Below are positions 61,401 to 64,000 of a stretch of 64,000 bases of DNA, piece after piece (the first letter of the stretch is position 1; each line of letters opens with the position of its first letter). Origin of the DNA: Planctomycetota bacterium (GTDB taxonomy: Bacteria > Planctomycetota > UBA8742 > UBA2392); assembly GCA_003576915.1 (NCBI GenBank), contig QEVF01000006.1, positions 81,582 through 145,581 of the forward strand. The letters are read 5' to 3'. The position numbers were made by a program, and so were the translations under genes. Under the pieces are notes generated by a model. That model made no database searches and was not told the DNA's origin. It saw only the letters and a program-made list of their open reading frames with translations.

Positions 61401-61444
61401 CCAAGGAGGGCGACTTCGAGGGCGAACGCGAAGACGCCAGGTAG
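58439..61444 (+). CDS. Exported tricorn-type protease (beta-propeller, PDZ, S41 serine peptidase)
   Basis: 1001 aa from a GTG at 58439, chosen for GAGGAG 7 nt upstream and the signal peptide that starts there ('VLSFLVLACLASSLAAQ'). Residues about 45-560 are WD40-like/PD40 propeller blades with repeated 'SPDG' and 'DIWIM' units ('SWSPDGTRLVFTSERSGNRD', 'CFSPDGSMIAFDSARGGNTD'). A helical domain follows with the tricorn His658 ('VGELSASHSGAF'). Next come a PDZ (about 677-760, 'GPADKAWIRKGDYIFRINGK') and the S41 domain with 'ALVIDVRDNGGGNIHQQLID' and the nucleophile Ser878 in 'NERSYSDAEVFPHAMK'. It trims peptides in the periplasm if exported as predicted. A terminator follows. Confidence 0.93.
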   Translation: MKVLSFLVLACLASSLAAQRTARPADQPAKPATKVAPLRASDGAPGARFPSVSPDGQTLVFSLHGDIWSMPTSGGRATRLTLNEAFDMRPLVTPDGKSVVFTSDRSGSYDIWIMPIDGGPPRRLTFHAAPEVACGFTADGKSMILQSALSTEWELYRLSLDGGTEVRLTRTGARDGATPDDGSTLYFIDGPSDSKVQEYKGSANDRLFRQLTGAAPENLHVFDGNTREPRLSKDGKRLYFTREVEGSFELFVWDVGSEQVRQLTRLGQDGMSNYSLSADEGTVYFVWKFYLHSLDLKAADAKPKLLPILIREDAAGPRRVERTFTSGVASADISADGKTIAFELNGQIWLMGADGGQARQLTSDADRKQMPRISPNGREIAYFAEVKGNTDIFVVGTDGKNLRQITNDPALDAFMSWSPDGTRLVFTSERSGNRDIWIVSAQGGAATQLTNAPQSDDDACFSPDGSMIAFDSARGGNTDIWIMNADGSNQRRVYGSTEIEEVPSFSPDGRLIVFNRIVRGQTSVETSVVVTDIMGSGEVTVAQGQYGKFSNDGRNIFYVGGTARGGGQLYLAPAPVAINAGRQIPFIASIEITEKEEMLRAFDEAAQAYGQGFYDPKFHGKDWEALVQQYRQLVEACGTREEYLYYLNRMVGELSASHSGAFASTIKARQFNTGLLGMSLTPEVFRDTRQRLRVDEVDAQGPADKAWIRKGDYIFRINGKMIAAKDNAYALLEGTTGVEIALVVADNPEGENPREVKITPESGQQKQQRDYQQWVLKNRSVTTRLSSNQVAYIHIAGMMPPNLQQFQNELATPQVQACKALVIDVRDNGGGNIHQQLIDILSRKPYAEIRMRTGQKVGQPTLYWDRPIVVLINERSYSDAEVFPHAMKTLGMATIVGTETPGAVIGTFDIRLSDGTNWRIPMSGFFNKDGSNQERNGCKPDIAVDITPADRIAGKDPQLEKAVEVALQKIKDAKTKPQPKAEQPTGPTKEGDFEGEREDAR

Positions 61445-61468
61445 TCACGGGAGCTTTCAAGGATGCCC

Positions 61469-61497
61469 GGGTGGCCCGAAAGGGCCACCCTTTGCTT
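61469..61497 (+). terminator. Rho-independent terminator after the tricorn gene
   Basis: GGGTGGCCC (61469-61477), GAAA loop, GGGCCACCC (61482-61490), then TTTGCTT. Perfect 9-bp stem with a GNRA loop, 25 bp after the stop. Confidence 0.8.
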
Positions 61498-61591
61498 CAG
61501 GCCAGCCTTTTCAGGGGCCCGCAACGGCGCCCCCTACACTTTTCAACGCGGCAATGGAAGATGCCGCGCCTCTCATCTGCAGGGGTGGCCC

Positions 61592-63883
61592 ATGGCCAAA
61601 GACGACATCTACCAGGCATCACTTGAGTACCACGCGCGCGGCCGCGCAGGGAAGATCGCAGTCGTTCCGACGAAACCGACGCTGACGCAGCGCGACCTCA
61701 GCCTCGCCTACAGTCCCGGCGTGGCTGAACCCTGCCGCGAAATTGCCCGCAACGCCGATGAAGCCTATCGCTACACGGCCCGAGGCAACCTGGTGGCTGT
61801 GGTCTCCAACGGAACGGCCATTTTGGGCATCGGCAACCTCGGCGCGCTGGCGAGCAAGCCGGTGATGGAAGGCAAGGGCGTGCTGTTCAAGAAGTTCGCC
61901 GACATCGATGTGTTCGACATCGAAGTCAACACCATGGACATCGACGAGTTCGTGGACACCGTGGCGCGCCTGGAGCCGACATTCGGCGGCATCAACCTGG
62001 AAGACATCCGCGCTCCCGAATGCTTCGAGATCGAGCAGAAGCTCAAAGAGCGCATGCAGATCCCGGTCATGCACGATGACCAGCACGGCACGGCCATCAT
62101 CGCGGGCGCGGCGCTGCTGAACGCCTGTGAGGTGCTCGGCAAGCGCCTGGGCGACCTGCGCGTGGTAGTCAACGGTGCAGGTGCTTCAGGCATTGCCTGC
62201 ACCAACTACATCATCGGCCTGGGCGTGAAGGCCGAAAACGTGATCATGTGCGACTCCAAGGGCGTACTCAACAAGCAGCGCGACGACGAGCTGCACTGGA
62301 GCAAGCTGCCCTTTGTCCGGGACGTCAAGGGCCGCTACCTCAGCGATGTGATGGACGGTGCAGACCTGTTTCTCGGTCTCAGCGTGAAGGGGGCGCTCAA
62401 ACCCGAGATGCTCAAGAAGATGGCCAAGAACCCCATCGTCTTTGCCATGGCCAATCCGGACCCGGAAATCGACTACCCCGAAGCCCTGGCCGCCCGGCCG
62501 GACGTGCTCATGGCCACGGGCCGCAGCGACTTTCCCAACCAGGTCAACAACGTCCTGGGGTTCCCCTTCATCTTCCGGGGCGCCCTTGACACGCGTTCCA
62601 GGGCCATCAACGAAGACATGAAGCGCGCCGCAACCTACGCTCTGGCCAAACTGGCCAAGGCCGAGGTGCCTGACAGCGTCTCGCGCGCCTACGGCGGCGA
62701 GCGATTCAGCTTTGGACCCACCTACCTGATTCCCAAGCCCTTTGACCCGCGCGTGCTCTATTACGTCGCTCCGGCCGTGGCCAAGGCCGCCATGGACAGC
62801 GGAGTCGCCCGTGTCCGCATTGACATTGAGGAATACCGCGAACAGTTGCGCCGCAAGACCGAGCCCGGCCGCGCCGTGCTTTCCGTAGCCCTGTCCAAGG
62901 CCAAGCAGTTGCGCAAGCGTCTGGCGCTGCCGGACGCGACGGACCGCCGTGTCGTGGCTGTGGCCCACCAGGTCATCAACGAGGGGCTGGCCAAGCCGGT
63001 ATTGATAGGCGAGAAGGCCCGCATCCAGGCGGCCATGGAAGGATTCGACGAAGACACCTACGAAATCGTTGATCCGGCCAGACCGCCGGAACATGAAGCG
63101 CTCGAAGCCAGGCTCAAGGAGAACGAGGGCATGTTCGCGTCGCGCACCAAGCTCGATGCCTACACGCTCGCTGCCCTGATGACGGACCTGCAGATGGTGG
63201 ACGGCATGCTCAGCGCCGCCGACCGGGTATACCGTGAAACCGTTCCCAGCGTGCTCAAACACGTGCGCAAGCGCCCGGGCGTGCGGCGTGTGTTCGGCAT
63301 GCACATCATGGTCATCAAAGACCGCGTGTTGTTCTTCGCCGACACCACGCTGGTCATCAAGCCCACGGCGGAAGAACTGGCAGACTGCGCCCGCCTGGCC
63401 TCGGAGGCCGTGGCGGCCCTCGGCGTCACGCCGCGCGTGGCTTTCATCAGTTACAACATCTTCGGCGCATCGCCTGATCCCGAAGCCCAGCGCGTCCGTG
63501 ACGCCTATGAACTCTTCCACACCCGCAATCCCGGCATCGAGTCCATCGGAGAAATCCAGGCCGACATCGCGCTTGCGCCCGAAGAGTTCCGCAACGTGGT
63601 CAGCGCTGAACGCATGCCCCGCCCGGCCAACGTTCTGATCTTTCCCAATCTGGACACGGCCAACGCCGCTTTCCGACTGGTGCGAGTGACGGCTGACGCG
63701 ACGGCTCTGGGCCCGTTGCTGCTGGGCTTGAGGCGACCGGCCAACGTGATGCCGCGCGTTGCCAGCGTGGCGGAGTGCGTGGCCATGGCCGGCATCACGC
63801 TGGCCATGCCGGTGCTGGCCAGCGAGTCGGGAGTCTTCAAGGCCGTGAACAATCCTTCCGGCGAGTGGAGGGTGGCACGCTGA
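61592..63883 (+). CDS. maeB: NADP-dependent malic enzyme with C-terminal phosphotransacetylase-like domain
   Basis: 763 aa from the ATG at 61592, with AGGGGTGG upstream. Converts malate to pyruvate and CO2 with NADP+. The N-terminal malic domain has '[17 protein letters not shown]' with the catalytic Tyr, '[20 protein letters not shown]', '[14 protein letters not shown]', '[15 protein letters not shown]' and '[20 protein letters not shown]' (metal-binding Asp). The NAD(P)-binding part has '[17 protein letters not shown]'. From about residue 430 comes a PTA_PTB-like domain ('[20 protein letters not shown]', '[20 protein letters not shown]') that regulates the enzyme by acetyl-CoA in E. coli. 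Length is typical of MaeB. Confidence 0.96.
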   Translation: MAKDDIYQASLEYHARGRAGKIAVVPTKPTLTQRDLSLAYSPGVAEPCREIARNADEAYRYTARGNLVAVVSNGTAILGIGNLGALASKPVMEGKGVLFKKFADIDVFDIEVNTMDIDEFVDTVARLEPTFGGINLEDIRAPECFEIEQKLKERMQIPVMHDDQHGTAIIAGAALLNACEVLGKRLGDLRVVVNGAGASGIACTNYIIGLGVKAENVIMCDSKGVLNKQRDDELHWSKLPFVRDVKGRYLSDVMDGADLFLGLSVKGALKPEMLKKMAKNPIVFAMANPDPEIDYPEALAARPDVLMATGRSDFPNQVNNVLGFPFIFRGALDTRSRAINEDMKRAATYALAKLAKAEVPDSVSRAYGGERFSFGPTYLIPKPFDPRVLYYVAPAVAKAAMDSGVARVRIDIEEYREQLRRKTEPGRAVLSVALSKAKQLRKRLALPDATDRRVVAVAHQVINEGLAKPVLIGEKARIQAAMEGFDEDTYEIVDPARPPEHEALEARLKENEGMFASRTKLDAYTLAALMTDLQMVDGMLSAADRVYRETVPSVLKHVRKRPGVRRVFGMHIMVIKDRVLFFADTTLVIKPTAEELADCARLASEAVAALGVTPRVAFISYNIFGASPDPEAQRVRDAYELFHTRNPGIESIGEIQADIALAPEEFRNVVSAERMPRPANVLIFPNLDTANAAFRLVRVTADATALGPLLLGLRRPANVMPRVASVAECVAMAGITLAMPVLASESGVFKAVNNPSGEWRVAR

Positions 63884-63903
63884 ACGCGGCTTGCCCGATT
63901 CAA

Positions 63904-64000
63904 ACGGGCGCCTTGCGGCGCCTCGCATCAAGTGAAACGGGCGCCTTGCGGCGCCTCGCATCAAGTGAAACGGGCGCCTTGCGGCGCCTCGCATCAAGTG
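63904..64000. repeat. 33-bp tandem repeat with internal hairpin, running off the right edge
   Basis: Three copies start at 63904, 63937 and 63970; the third is cut at 31 nt by the window end. Each copy holds the palindrome GGCGCC TTGC GGCGCC. The copies are identical as far as visible. The period (33 bp) has no unique spacers, so it is not a CRISPR. It lies 20 bp after the maeB stop. It may be a REP-like array or minisatellite. Confidence 0.85.

Noticed and set aside
62186..63997. A 603-codon minus-strand frame opposite maeB that includes the 33-bp repeats as an 11-residue repeat
   Set aside because: maeB is unambiguous. The repeat reads open on the minus strand only because its unit length is divisible by three.
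63904..64000. CRISPR array
   Set aside because: Direct repeats follow each other at 33 bp with no unique spacers and no cas genes.

Overview
The window is a high-GC bacterial chromosome segment packed with genes on both strands. It carries no rRNA, tRNA, CRISPR array, transposase or phage gene that I can recognise. The protein set points to the phylum Planctomycetota or a close relative. The signs are a multihaem cytochrome with a PSCyt1-like C-terminal module, several exported HEAT-repeat and FHA proteins, a PDZ plus alpha-toroid secreted protein, an exported tricorn-type protease, large exported carbohydrate-active-like proteins, and frequent GTG starts. This placement is an inference from domain content; no marker gene was aligned. 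All functional calls come from reading motifs and recalled family knowledge, without database searches.

Layout. 1-4.4 kb: a truncated exported lipoprotein of the exo-rhamnogalacturonan-lyase/RIFT-barrel type (minus strand, cut by the left edge), then a PDZ/alpha-toroid exported protein. 4.4-7.6 kb: a split Ada-type alkylation repair pair (adaA-like and ogt-like, overlapping by 4 nt), an enoyl-CoA hydratase with a palindromic upstream site, and rsgA. 7.7-19.4 kb: a 1535-aa exported protein, two histidine kinases without adjacent response regulators, a membrane/Pro-rich protein, an exported TPR/HEAT protein containing a degenerate receiver domain, and a tail-anchored double-FHA protein. 19.5-26.3 kb: mutS, a Rieske protein, a dihydrolipoamide acyltransferase (E2) with an NTF2-like protein and lipA, and an adrenodoxin-type ferredoxin.

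26.3-42.8 kb: a UbiA prenyltransferase and an ATP-grasp-like protein, unknown exported and membrane proteins, a methyltransferase-D-Ala-D-Ala-ligase-like fusion, meaB, a HEAT protein, a tetrahaem cytochrome, a protein with two MshEN-like repeats, a cysteine-less TlpA-like protein with a lipoprotein, a DHFR/RibD-like reductase, an alpha/beta hydrolase and an RluA-type pseudouridine synthase. 42.8-53.7 kb: a polytopic membrane protein, yajQ, a MATE transporter, prmC, murA, a GxxExxY-type protein, leuS and a lipoprotein that I read as four tandem DUF192-like modules. 53.8-64 kb: small membrane proteins, an ABC ATPase, 3-hydroxybutyryl-CoA dehydrogenase, a stand-alone degenerate receiver, an exported tricorn-like protease, the malic enzyme maeB, and a 33-bp tandem repeat running off the right edge.

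How the genes work together. Housekeeping genes (mutS, leuS, murA, prmC, rsgA, rluA-type, lipA) are interspersed with envelope proteins of unknown function. Central carbon genes (E2, lipA, enoyl-CoA hydratase, hydroxyacyl-CoA dehydrogenase, meaB, maeB) suggest acyl-CoA and 2-oxoacid metabolism, but no complete pathway is encoded here. I did not find one obvious new defence or biosynthetic system. The most distinctive items are the tandem DUF192 lipoprotein, two proteins with receiver folds that lack the phospho-acceptor Asp, the methyltransferase/ATP-grasp fusion, and the cysteine-less thioredoxin-like protein.
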